Assembly: GCA_000934385.1 (NCBI GenBank)
Contig: KN880854.1
Span: 1 to 15,234 of the forward strand
From: Cylindrobasidium torrendii FP15055 ss-10
Taxonomy: Eukaryota > Basidiomycota > Agaricomycetes > Agaricales > Physalacriaceae
DNA: 15,234 bases
Direction: 5' to 3'
Under the pieces are notes generated by a model. It was not told the DNA's origin. It made no database searches and was given only the letters and a program-made list of their open reading frames with translations. Below are positions 1 through 9,095 of the stretch, piece by piece; position 1 is the first letter of the stretch, and every line of letters starts with the position of its first letter. The translations under genes and the position numbers were made by a program.

Positions 1-560
1 TACCGTGCAGAAATTGCAGGACCAATTACGGCCAGGCGCGAGTGAACAAGCCTAAAGTCAGCACCGCGTGTGCCGAGCGCGTTCGCGAAGACGAGAGCCA
101 TAGTGGTAGTATATGAAAAGTTTCCCTGGTATGTATATTGCATGAATGTGAAAGTGCCGGGGGATAGTCCCATGGGAAGTATTTCACTTGGGTCACATGA
201 CCAAAACCCAAAGTGGCTGTATTGACATCAGCTTGATGACCAAATCGCTCTTTATGGTATTTCCAGGTGCTGCCTATTGCGGATGCTTCATCCTGCGACC
301 ACGGCCACGTGGTCAATCAATTAATTATTCCGGCACACCGGCATCCTGGCACAGCACTTGGATGTGGCGGCACGCACCCACAAAATAACTTTGTGCGCTG
401 CTACGGGAGGTGTACGGTCTTTCGGATTCTCAATTCTAAATATCTATCGAGTTTTTCGGTGCTATTTGTGAGACGAATAATCCTAATTTGTAGATGCTAG
501 AGACATACCTTTGTAAATACTCGGCCGTTCATCGATCCATTAGGATACACCTTTCGTCCG

Positions 561-963
561 ATGCGTAGCGTTCCATTTGTGCTCAAGACCGTCTCACAAC
601 ACGTCTAATTTTTGGAACCCGTGAATCTTGAAACCTACATTGGTACAGACACTTCCGCCTGCGCACCAGAACGATATCCGTGTCGCGATTTCCAGCCGTA
701 TGAGCAAGCGTCTTTGGCTAGCAATATCCCAGAACGTCCACACACCTTGGACGCTGCGCGCAGACGAGCGCATAGGCCTGGCCTATGCCAAAGGCGATGG
801 CATTCTTTTGTGGCGGTCCACGCTGGCGGCACCGCTCGCGACCAGTTCCGATATCTCTGGCTACTCAAACAATATTAGAGGCTTTAACACATTCAACACC
901 TCCTCGATTTCCTATGAGTCGCCTCATTTGTTGCTGCAGGCCGTCGCATACCGTTCCCGCTGA
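561..963 (+). CDS. Possible small two-exon gene or exon remnant, unknown function
   Basis: From about 649 to 963 one frame is open, with balanced amino-acid composition and a moderate G/C bias at third codon positions, including the stretch TPWTLRADERIGLAYAKGDG. There is no ATG at its beginning. One model starts at the ATG at 561 and splices 603-648 (46 nt, acceptor TACAG) in frame, giving 118 aa, but the donor GTCTAA is poor. Another start would be the internal ATG at 700. I do not recognise a family. The segment could equally be a relic of an inactivated gene. This is a candidate only. Confidence 0.2.
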
Positions 964-1277
964 ATCAGTATTTACGCCTGCAATCCCGGCGTAAATTCGA
1001 ATGCCATCGGTTGGTCGTGATGATTATGCTTGTCTATCGTCTTTCTTCTCATTCAACTTGACTAGTGTCTTGCCTTTTGAGCACGGCTGCTTACTCGTTG
1101 GCGCCACATCGATCCATTGGTTCTGGTTGTCTTTCTCGGGAACTATGTCTGGCCGAAAACGAAAAGACGAACTTGTAACCCATACTTCTGAAGAATCCTC
1201 CTTTCCTTGTTCCAGCAGTCGTACAATAATGCCCGCACAGCGACAACGACAGTGCCGATCCCATCTCTCAAGCATGT

Positions 1278-1399
1278 GGACATTGCGTGGCCTCGTGGAT
1301 TAGCGGAATTCTAAGTAATGCTTTGGCAAGTCGGAGGGGACGTGTTATCGATCCCGAGCTATACCGTTTTGAACACATGCTGCATGTATTTTTTTTTTT
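1278..1399 (+). other. Degenerate tRNA-like stretch with Pol III-type T run (possible SINE head or tRNA relic)
   Basis: Positions 1288-1305 (TGGCCTCGTGGATTAGCG) resemble a tRNA A box, and 1344-1356 (GTTATCGATCCCG) resembles a B box with one extra A. Between them, TTCTAAGTAAT could be a decayed anticodon loop, and the 28-nt interval before the B box could be a long variable arm of a Leu/Ser-type tRNA. A run of 11 T at 1389-1399 follows, as expected of a Pol III terminator. The acceptor arms do not pair, so it is not a working tRNA. A chance resemblance is possible. Confidence 0.2.
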
Positions 1400-1600
1400 C
1401 CAAGTCCAAAGTATGAAGAGCAGTCTTATTTCAAGTACTTCGAATGAGTAGTGAGTGAAGTGAAATATCTCAATTGCACTTTGCGATTTTCTCGCGACGA
1501 GATAACCGCGGCATCAATGACGTCATGTTTGGACTTAGCATTTTGCTTCCGTCCTCCACCGCCAGCACAACTCGCAGAACTCACAACATCTGGATTAATA

Positions 1601-4307
1601 CTACTTTCTACGCTGGCCATGTTTACGTACGACACGCAGCATCAACAGAACGTCCGCAACCTTCCTACGCCAATCGCCTTTAGCTTGAGTGCTACAATCT
1701 TCCCCAGCAAGACACGTCCCCCACCACCAGAGGCACGCGATAATTAACACCCACCCCGTCTGGCCACGCGTATTCAGGACGCCGAAATCGTTTCCCTCGT
1801 ACGCAGCGGGCGAGGTTTGCGCTCTCCAATCAGGCTGCAGGAATTGCCACCACGCGTTGAACGATGTAACATGGGCTTTCAAGTCTTCTCGTTTGAGGAG
1901 AAGCATACTCGCGTGCGTGGCGTTGATTCCTCCCTTGACCTTCGTTAAATATCCCCTCTTCATCCATGCAGACAGTATGATTGGCCGTTCAGCCTTCCCT
2001 GTACCCTTCGGCAAGGGCAGCATAGGCTGCGCGAATCGGCACTCCCCATCAAGTAGCGTCCATTCCGCCACGAGCGACTGCCACTCCATGCCCAGGCTGT
2101 TATCCTTGTCCCGCAGGACCTCATGTGGGTACGAAAACCACGCTGGCGCCGTTACAGCTATGCGATTGGCCTCTGCAATTGCATCAAGAGTGGCTTCGAC
2201 ATCCGAGGCAGCAGCTGGCGCCTTGGTCAGGTCCCGAGCTGGCAGATTTGGTCGTTGAGGCGGCACAGGAGACGGAGATGGCGCAGGAGGAGATGCAGGC
2301 GGCGCAGGGGGTGACGGAGATGGCGCAGGAGGAGATGGAGCCAGCACAGAACTCGTGGGGATAGGCTCGGCCGGTGAAGCTGCAGGTGGAGGTGCTGGCG
2401 AACCAGGCGGCGTTGCTCCAGTATCTACCTGAGCAGCCCGTGCATTGCGGAGCGAGCGACGGGGGGGGCCTGCCTGAGAAGTCGTGCTCTTCACTGTACG
2501 CTTGGCTCGTCGAGGGGGTGTAGGCTCCTCGAAAAACGGTTTATCAAGACCTAGCTCAACCAGCAGCTCCTTATTCCTCGCCATCCGGTCTTCTTGTGCT
2601 ATTTCGTAGCTCGATATACGGACCCGTTTTGCTTGAGGTTCATCTTCCCCTTCACTCTGGCCGCTAGCTTCCTCATCGTCTTCGCTGCCCTCTCCGTCGT
2701 CTCCAGAACCCTCCTCGGCCGCACTTTCATCGCTCTCATCACTGTCGTCCTCATCATCGCTTGTAGGAACACGCCGCTTGGTTCCTCTGGCCTTGCGACG
2801 CGAGTTCGACGTTCTACCAGCGTTGCGTTTTCGCTTTTCGCTGCGTTGCTGCTGTTCAGGCATGGGCTTGCCCGTGGGTGTCGATGCAGGCGGTCCTTGG
2901 GACATGGTGATATCATCTGAGTCTTGTGCGTGGTCGTTTCCGACCTCGATTTCGTCGGTGTGTTTCTGGATGGTCGATAGCATGGGGGAATCGGATGACG
3001 GGCGGGCTTTCTCTATATCGGCCGCCGTGAAGCAAAGGTTTGCGAATCTCATGATGCGTGCACGATGCTGTTTGTTTGCGTCGGGCATCTTCTTGGTGAA
3101 GAAAACCGGCGTGGTATCGTTCGTACGGCCGGAACAATACCTAGGATCTCGTCAACCAGCAATATAACAGAGATTTTGGACAAGCTCACGTGAGGCAACC
3201 AAGGGCACCGTTGTCCTTGGGCATTGGCCCGTACACGTATGCCAGCATGTGAACACCAGCACGGCTGAGAGCCTCGTCCATTAATTTGCTGAGTACTTCG
3301 CCCACTCTCTCAAGTGCCCTGAAGACATTCAGCATGTAGCACACGCAAAGGACAGCCATGAAAGCTTACATTTGACGCTGCTCCGGGGTTGGCTCACCAT
3401 GAACTTCGGTAAGTTTTTTGTGTTGTTCCACCTTTACGGCCTTGTCGTCCAGGGCGGCCTGCGCCCAAAGCTCTCTCTCATCATCGGGCAGCTGCATGAA
3501 CATCTCGCGGGTTTTTCGCTGACGATACACCAAAGGGACCTTCTCTGCTGGCTGCTCTGCGCCGCATTCGACGTCCTTCCAGAACTCGCTTTCAACAATT
3601 TTGCTGATCCTCTCCTTTTCGTCACTGCGGACCTGCCACTCCTGCCATGCAGCGCGCGACCGTGGAACAGGCTTTGGGTCCAGGATCGCACCGAAGTCGA
3701 AGGCCTCCTTTTTCGCCTGCGTCGTGGAACTGTGCGTGTTCTGACCGGCTTTGGGCTTGGTGACCATATAATCTAGCTTGTCGCGAGCGCACTGGAGAGA
3801 ACGTTAGTCCGTGAAGTCCCACGGTGTTACGCGACGGACCTTTCTGAGCTTCTTATCGCGGGCAACATACTCCTTGTCCTCCTCTGGCGTCAGGCCCGAT
3901 GGAACGACATTGGGGACCTCCGGGTCGTACGGTTTAAGTCCTGCCATCGGAGGGTGCACGGCGTTTTGTGCGCGACGCGGGTCAAAGTACCAGTCAAATT
4001 GAAAGTGAACTTCGTGCATAACCTTATTCAGGACCTGCCGACGCGCTCAATAAAAATCCAACACCGCCAAGGAAGTCAGACTCACATCCTTGCGTCTCTC
4101 TCGCACGCCCGGCGACTTTCCGGTTCCAGCGTGTTCAAAGGCATCGCGATATTTGCTGAGGAGCAGCCTCATGCACCGGTCGAAGTCGGTTTCGGGGAGC
4201 TTCTCGTGATTTCTCCCGCCCTTATTCTTTTTTTCGCGCTTTTGTTTGATGCTGGAGGTCGCGTGTTCGGGAGCGGACGCAGGAACGGGGCTGCCGGGCT
4301 GCAACAT
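1601..4307 (-). CDS. 835-aa Agaricomycete-type protein with acidic/proline-rich linker and Trp-rich C-terminal domain
   Basis: Five exons on the minus strand: 4307-4086, 4034-3840, 3791-3370, 3318-3190 and 3140-1601. The introns are 51, 48, 51 and 49 nt, all splices keep frame, and the product is 835 aa. The N-terminal exons carry YRQRKTREMF (about 228-237) and LPDDERELW (240-248). Exon 4 encodes ALERVGEVLSKLMD and YVYGPMPKDNGALG. A basic, NLS-like stretch lies at about 424-447, an acidic Ser/Asp/Glu tract at 450-490 and a Pro/Ala/Ser-rich linker at 566-620. The C-terminal domain (about 655-825) has PAWF, AWMKR, NAWWQFLQPDWR (752-762), CLWWWG and DW. From memory this matches a widely expanded, unnamed Agaricomycete family; its function is unknown to me and nuclear location is inference. 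The start is the first ATG in frame. The second intron's donor is GTCCGT. The 3' end is less certain, since a GTACGT donor lies just before the stop. Confidence 0.8.
2271..2337. repeat. 25-bp direct repeat, 42-bp period, inside the proline-rich linker
   Basis: The same 25 bases occur at 2271-2295 and 2313-2337. The period of 42 bp is a multiple of three, so on the minus strand the repeat encodes a duplicated Pro/Ser/Ala segment (PSPPAPSPSPPAP-like) without breaking the frame of the 835-aa protein. It looks like replication slippage in low-complexity coding DNA. Confidence 0.85.
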
Positions 4308-4526
4308 GAGGCTATCAACATTTGTGTGTCCAATGTAACAGCGCTGTACACACCCTCTCTAGGCTCTCGGGGTGATTCTCAGGCCTTGACATTGGTATCT
4401 ATTTCCTCTGAGCGGAGTGGTTGACCGTATGCGTCAAGGATGGAATATCAATTGCAAATTGTGGCGCATTGCGCCAAATCGAAATTCCTTTCCGCGGGTC
4501 TGGCTGACAGGCTGCTCTTTACCGCC
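4308..4526. promoter_or_regulatory. Shared divergent intergenic region
   Basis: These 219 bp separate the start of the minus-strand 835-aa gene (4307) from the chosen start of the first plus-strand viroplasmin-like gene (4527). Both genes must be transcribed outward from here, so the two promoters lie within or overlap this stretch. I see no clear TATA box. If the plus gene starts at the upstream in-frame ATG at 4440, only 132 bp remain. Confidence 0.45.
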
Positions 4527-5274
4527 ATGCGACCCCCCTCCAATGCTCTCGTTCGGATTTCGTACGACACCGACTCAGATAGCGAAATTGAGGCCATTCA
4601 GATTGAGCTGCTCAACAGTGAGAATGCTAGTTCTGGCGTTGAAAGCTACTGACGGTCTAAGCATCGCCGTCGCCTCCTCCCGTGGCTCCAGCGCCCCTGG
4701 AAACCCCTCACGCAAACACAACGGCACCATCTCTCAAACGATGGGGGAGCTATGAAGCCTTGGACTCAGCAAGTCTGCCCCCGCTCGACATTCCCGGCGT
4801 CTTCTACGACAGTTCTCCGGGTGTGATGTCGAAAGGAAATTTGAGCGACGAAAGCGACGAATCTGTCGAGATCCAGAGCCAACCAGCAGGTGCGTGGCCC
4901 TCCGCCCCAAAGTACCCTATCTAACGTGAATACCGTAGGACCTCTGCCTGGACAGCCACGCTGCGACGTGCAATACACAACGGTTCCAACGATGGACATG
5001 TACACTGAACCGTTCGAAATTCGCAAACAGTGGTACATCGTCGAGCGGGGCACGTACGTCGGAGTGTTCTCTAGCCTGTGCGTTGCCTATTCCCCCATTT
5101 CCGGATCGCAAGCTAACTGCAGTACTGCTCAGGATTGTCGCTCAGGCTGCATGCATGCATGTTCCGAACAACAAATACGTGTCGAAAAAATTCCACAAAG
5201 ACGCCGTCTTACACTTCAATAGGTGTCGACAGGGGATGGAGGGAGTGGGATTCCTCGTCGTGCTGCCGAGTTGA
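4527..5274 (+). CDS. 199-aa protein with one C-terminal viroplasmin-like (RNase H1 N-terminal-like) module
   Basis: Exons 4527-4617, 4662-4889, 4939-5077 and 5133-5274; introns of 44, 49 and 55 nt with donors GTGAGA, GTGCGT and GTGCGT. The product is 199 aa. The N-terminal 130 residues are Ser/Asp/Glu-rich and low in complexity (YDTDSDSEIE, DESDESVE). The C-terminal module (about 136-182) reads QWYIVERGTYVGVF, then KYVSKKFHKDAVLHFN. That matches the pattern of the caulimovirus viroplasmin/RNase H1 N-terminal fold (YxVxxGxxxGVF ... KxF ... A...F), a small fold that binds RNA/DNA hybrids or dsRNA. The aromatic residue usually found just after the GVF strand is missing. No RNase H catalytic domain is present. 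An in-frame upstream ATG at 4440 has good context and would add 29 residues; 4527 was preferred because its context resembles the next gene's start. Confidence 0.7.
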
Positions 5275-5330
5275 GCCCCAAGAATAAGATAGGGTCGTTC
5301 ATGTATCAATACAACTCTTTCTTCACCATC

Positions 5331-6287
5331 ATGTCACCACCGGCCCCGATGCCTGCCCAAGAGGCGGAGTCTGATTACTTGACATCGCGCTCGTTCTCTG
5401 AAGAGGAGCATGACAGCGATGCTTCGGACGATTCTGCAGACTCGTTCTGCAGTGCCTACACCTCTCCTGCTGCTTATGACCTTGCCAATAGCAGCGAGCT
5501 CGATGAGCTCATCCAGTCATGGACACTGGAGGATGCCTACCATCCTCAGCCTGGTAAGAGACTTGTTCTCGTTAACACTCAGTATTTGTGAATGGGTTTA
5601 GCAACATCCTCGCGACAGGATAATGAGACTCTGTACGCTGTCGGCGCTCACGGGGTTACCAAAGACTGGTACGCATTTCTAACTCTTTTCGTCTGATTAT
5701 CCGCCTATCGGTTCCATAGGTCGGATGCCGCGGGCAAACAGAAAGCAGGTGAATATGTCCAGGCCATCCAGCGGCGCAAAAAGGTACAAAAAAACCCGGC
5801 TTGCGCAGTAGTGACCGTCGGAAAGCCCCCTGGCCTATGTACCGTCGCTCAGGCAATGCAGCGAGTCAAGAATGTCAAGAGAAGTGTCTGGCAGACGTAT
5901 TCGAGCGAGAAAATCGCGACTCAGGCTTGGCGCGCGGCGCAGGAGAAGGGGTTGGTGGGCGATACGGATGGTCATCCGCCGCGTCGCATGCATCTACAAG
6001 TCCTCGACCACAAGGGGGGGGCTCCGCCACCATCTGCGCTAGCTGACGATCCCATAACTTATTACAACGTGTACTCAGGTCGTAAGCCTGGGATCTATGA
6101 CTCTGCGTAAGTCACTTGTTTCTTATCGAAGCCGTGCTAAGACACTATCAGGCTGGAATCGACCCAGAGCTGGACGGGTCTTAAAGGTGGCTTGCACGAG
6201 AGTTTTACAGATTGGGATACGGCGAAGGCGAAGTACATGGATGCTTTAAACAAAGGGCGCGTAAGGGTCATTCGAGAGGACGTGTAG
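5331..6287 (+). CDS. 270-aa protein with two (possibly three) viroplasmin-like modules
   Basis: Exons 5331-5553, 5602-5668, 5720-6106 and 6152-6287; introns of 48, 51 and 45 nt, all frame-preserving; product 270 aa. An acidic Ser/Asp/Glu-rich N-terminus (EEEHDSDASDDSADSF) resembles the preceding gene. One module at about 126-176 reads AVVTVGKPPGLC ... SVWQTYSSEKIATQAW. A clearer one at about 211-260 reads YYNVYSGRKPGIYDSA ... GGLHESFTDWDTAKAKY and is a good match to the RNase H1 N-terminal/viroplasmin fold. LYAVGAHGVTKDW (85-97) may be a third, shortened copy. Binding to RNA/DNA hybrids or dsRNA is inferred from the fold. There is no nuclease domain. The gene lies only 56 nt downstream of its relative and stops 8 nt before the convergent neighbour. 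An alternative start at 5301 adds 10 residues. Confidence 0.72.
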
Positions 6288-6295
6288 CTACTGTG

Positions 6296-7035
6296 CTAAA
6301 CGATACCGGACTCCTTCCAACGCAGATGGCGCAGGTATTGAGGCGTATGTACCTTTTCCAATGATATTGGCCATGCATCACCGGCTTCGACATGAGTAGT
6401 CAGAGCGTCAAAAATATCCCAAATACCACCTTTCCACTCGTTCATCTCCACATGTACCTGACTTGCTGCTTGGAAAAGCTGACCCTCGGCCTTGCTATAG
6501 TATCTCCGCATGCCCTCGACCAAATCCTTGAGATCTTGCAAGACTTTGTCCACAGAATCTAATGACTGCATCGACAGGCTAACAGCTGAGTCCCAGTCTC
6601 GACAGCAGACAAGCTCACTATACACTGCTTCGCAGTGTGCATGAGGGGTTAACTTGATAGAATCCCGCCATTGGTTGTATCGCTCGTTCACCAGGACAAC
6701 ATCCCGTTCGGCGCGAGATAGGCGCTTCGGACGCAAAGGTCTGTTAGAAACATGAGGAACCAAGCAGGGACGACATCGGGGCAACCAAACGCACTTTGAT
6801 CCATTTGTGGCGCAATCTCCTGCTTCATCTTGTTGCTTGTTCTTGAGGGCCTTCTTCTTCCTGTACGACTTCCGCGCCTTTCTAGCTATCCTGTCGATAT
6901 TTCTATCGATTTATTAATACGCAGTTCAACCCACTGAACCGTAATGTTGACATACTCATTGTAGTATTGCCGGTCATATCTGGCTCTGGCCGCCTTGCGT
7001 TCAGCTTCGGTCTTGTATAAACGAGGTCGACCCAT
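6296..7035 (-). CDS. 228-aa 'MGRPRLY' basic N-terminus family protein, unknown function
   Basis: Two exons: 7035-6956 and 6902-6296. The intron is 53 nt (donor GTATGT, acceptor GATAG), giving 228 aa. The protein opens with MGRPRLYKTEAERKAARARY and continues NIDRIARKARKSYRKKK, a strongly basic helical N-terminus. From memory this is typical of a large Agaricomycete family with starts such as MGRPRxYxTPEEKxAA, and could bind nucleic acid. The rest (about 85-228) is mostly helical, with scattered Cys and Trp and no motif I can name. The MGRP methionine was chosen because it matches the family; the frame stays open upstream to an ATG at 7206. A second acceptor 12 nt further on also keeps frame. 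The gene is convergent with the viroplasmin-like gene. Confidence 0.7.
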
Positions 7036-7392
7036 AAAAGTAGAAGCCTGGATGCATTTTAGCCCGAAATTCGACCCCCAGTGAAATTCACGCACTGCCA
7101 GGTGACGGTTCAAGTTTAACTCGTTTGGGCGAAAGTTAAAGTCCATTGTTTGTATTTGTACGAGATTTATACGAGAAATACTCCCATGAAGTCCAATGGT
7201 CACCAATTTTGGAAGAGATGGTAACGATGCATCCAGGAGTCGGACGCTCGAATTTCAGGGCGATACGATAGAGGACAGGAATGCTACAACCTTGCAAACC
7301 TGTCTCGACGAAGGTGATCGGCGGGCCCTGCGCGCTGATGGCTGATGTGATCGAGGCGTCTGTGGCTATTCCTTATCCTTTCGTCGCGCAGG
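7036..7392. promoter_or_regulatory. Divergent intergenic region
   Basis: These 357 bp lie between the divergent starts of the MGRPRLY-family gene (minus) and the 185-aa gene (plus), so they should hold both promoters. A pyrimidine-rich patch (about 7367-7386) precedes the plus-strand start at 7393. I see no clear TATA box, repeat or RNA gene. Confidence 0.4.
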
Positions 7393-8097
7393 ATGCCAGC
7401 TGAGCGAGCGAACAAAGCTATCAGCAGGAAAAGGTGAGTTTGGACTTCTTGCAAGCATTAGCGTCTGTCTCACACAAAACCAAGGCAGTCTCGCCAACCA
7501 CCGACGCCGCAGCCTTTCGAAGAGTCTCTTCCTACTCCCAGATCTGTCCCTCAACCTCTGAATCATCCCGTATCTGCCAGCTTCCACAGGTTCGTGTCTG
7601 CTTGCTGTCTCTCCCATTTGGCGACCTTAATGCGGTCAGGCGTGTTTTTGCGGCGCTCGACGCCAATGGGCACAAAAGGATAGCGACGGAAGTAGAGCTG
7701 GGTACAGCAAACAATTATCTAGGTGCGTTGTTCGATTGATTGGGTGTATACGAACTGAAATCTTGTAGCAAGCCGCGCAACTTCCCCCAATAAATCTCTC
7801 ACTTGGTCAAAACGACCGCGCACGCGGAACCAACTGTCGCCTACCACCGTCACCATGCTGCTCACCGACGCCGAAATACCACACTTACTTCCTACCATCC
7901 AATCTATCGGTGTTCAGAATGGAGAGGACCTCATATTCCTGGCCGTTGAGGTCCGCGACCGCCAATTTCGTCAATCTCTCCGAGCCGGATTGCGTCTCGA
8001 GCTGCATTCGTATGAGTGGCAGAGTCTTCTACAGTGTATTTGGGCGTTTGCACGTCCTGCAGGCGTTGAGGAGGGATGTCCGAACGACATTAATTAG
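7393..8097 (+). CDS. 185-aa small protein with basic N-terminus and C-terminal helical (SAM-like?) region
   Basis: Exons 7393-7433, 7485-7589, 7640-7722 and 7769-8097; introns of 51, 50 and 46 nt with donors GTGAGT, GTTCGT and GTGCGT; 185 aa. All junctions keep frame, which supports the model although no single exon is long. The N-terminus is basic and Pro/Gln/Ser-rich (MPAERANKAISRKRRQ). Residues about 46-76 read FHRRVFAALDANGHKRIATE, a segment I associate with small Agaricomycete lineage-specific proteins. The C-terminal part (about 106-165; LLPTIQSIGVQNGEDLIFLA) looks like a small helical bundle of the kind seen in SAM-like folds. The function is unknown. The start has A at -3 in its ATG context. 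Confidence 0.6.
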
Positions 8098-8291
8098 CCC
8101 ATAGCGTACAGCGGGGCACTTTGTGTGCCAGCTAATTGATATCCCATGTTCGTGCGCCATGAAACGAGTCAGAAATTCCTTGAGAAAGGTCCTGGCGTGA
8201 TATCCGCTTGTCAGAATGGCGGGTGTGGGTCATGTCGCGAGAATTTCAAATTACTGGTGAACTGTTCACCTCTTGTTCACTCGCTATCGCC

Positions 8292-8886
8292 ATGCCCAGG
8301 GAACAAGACCCTGCTCGTCCACGTCCCCGGCCTGTTCAAGCTCGAAACAACCCGTCCAAGGCTGCGGAAGCCTTGACGGGTGCTCCTTCGCCCGCCAGTC
8401 ATTCTGCTGTGTCCAATGAATCCGAGGCCCCGCCAGTCGCCGACGCTGGTACGCGCATCTGTGTTCTATGATGCTTGAGCTGACCATAGACCCACAGAAG
8501 CAAGACCTCTCAAGCCGCTCCCGACGAAGAAACCGCGCGCCAAAAAAATGGCAGCTGTTTCTGGAGACCGCTGTAAGGTCCCCAATGATGAAAGCCCTTC
8601 CATTCGTGCTCACCTTTGGATAGTGGGGCCTCTCGAGCTCACCCAAGACGAAAGAGCCTGGCTTGTGGAACACTGTAGCGATGCTGGAGAACGGATCCGT
8701 GGTGACCTAACGGCCGAGGCTCGTGAGCAAGAGTATCGCGAGCTCTGGCAGCGATTTTCCAATAATTTTGCAAGACACTCATCTGGCGCAGCAACGGACA
8801 CCTGCGAGTACGATTGGGAGAGCAGGGTCCGCGGCAAGGTGATACGATTCACTCTGTCCGTCTTACCACAAACTTACGCCGACTAG
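8292..8886 (+). CDS. 181-aa hypothetical protein, likely paralog of the next gene
   Basis: Two exons: 8292-8448 and 8498-8886. The intron is 49 nt (donor GTACGC, branch CTGAC, acceptor CCACAG), giving 181 aa. The N-terminal 80 residues are Pro/Ala/Arg/Lys-rich and probably disordered (MPREQDPARPRPRP, PTKKPRAKK). The C-terminal part reads HLWIVGPLELTQDERAWL, EYRELWQRFSNNF and YDWESRVRGKVIRF, an ordered helical domain with spaced tryptophans. The same order of motifs recurs in the following gene (WIF..., DWLYRSC, ELWEKLTARF, FRRYIALTY). A nearer acceptor (ACCATAG) is possible but sits too close to the branch site. The family is unnamed and I cannot give a function. Confidence 0.6.
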
Positions 8887-9095
8887 AGCCTTGCCGTGCT
8901 GCTGGACCGACAGTTTTTTTGGAGGAAATTCTTGAAGGAGCACCCTCCACCTTCCGTCGTCGTCCCACGTCGTACCAAGTAGAGAGCGGCATACAGTACA
9001 TTATGTGTAGCGCAATCTTGCCAACAGTCAAATACATGTGACCGCGAAAATAGTCATTTGTCTCCTGCTTTAGTCCTTGAGCTTGAACCACGACC

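Larger units (their letters stand above)
1..1600. other. Left region without a confident gene
   Basis: No open frame here shows a recognisable family motif or a convincing exon chain. Two weak signals are listed separately: a coding-like segment at 561-963 and a tRNA-like stretch ending in an 11-T run at 1389-1399. A small inverted repeat (7-bp arms GACCACG/CGTGGTC, 4-nt loop) sits at 297-314. A start codon at 1144 opens a short basic peptide beginning MSGRKRKDEL that runs to 1303, but I see no continuation. The region may be intergenic, a decayed gene, or the 3' flank of the minus-strand gene that ends at 1601. Confidence 0.5.

Noticed and set aside
297..314. 18-nt hairpin with 7-bp arms
   Set aside because: Too short and isolated to assign a function; could easily occur by chance.
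26..316. 96-aa open frame on the minus strand
   Set aside because: No motif, odd composition, no exon partners; looks like chance.
1689..2258. 189-aa open frame on the plus strand
   Set aside because: It is antisense to the tryptophan-rich domain of the 835-aa protein, which has clear family motifs.
4527..6287. One fused gene covering both viroplasmin-like genes
   Set aside because: The frames differ, the first gene has a natural stop after its module, and I found no splice pair that joins them. Kept as two genes, with the close spacing reported.
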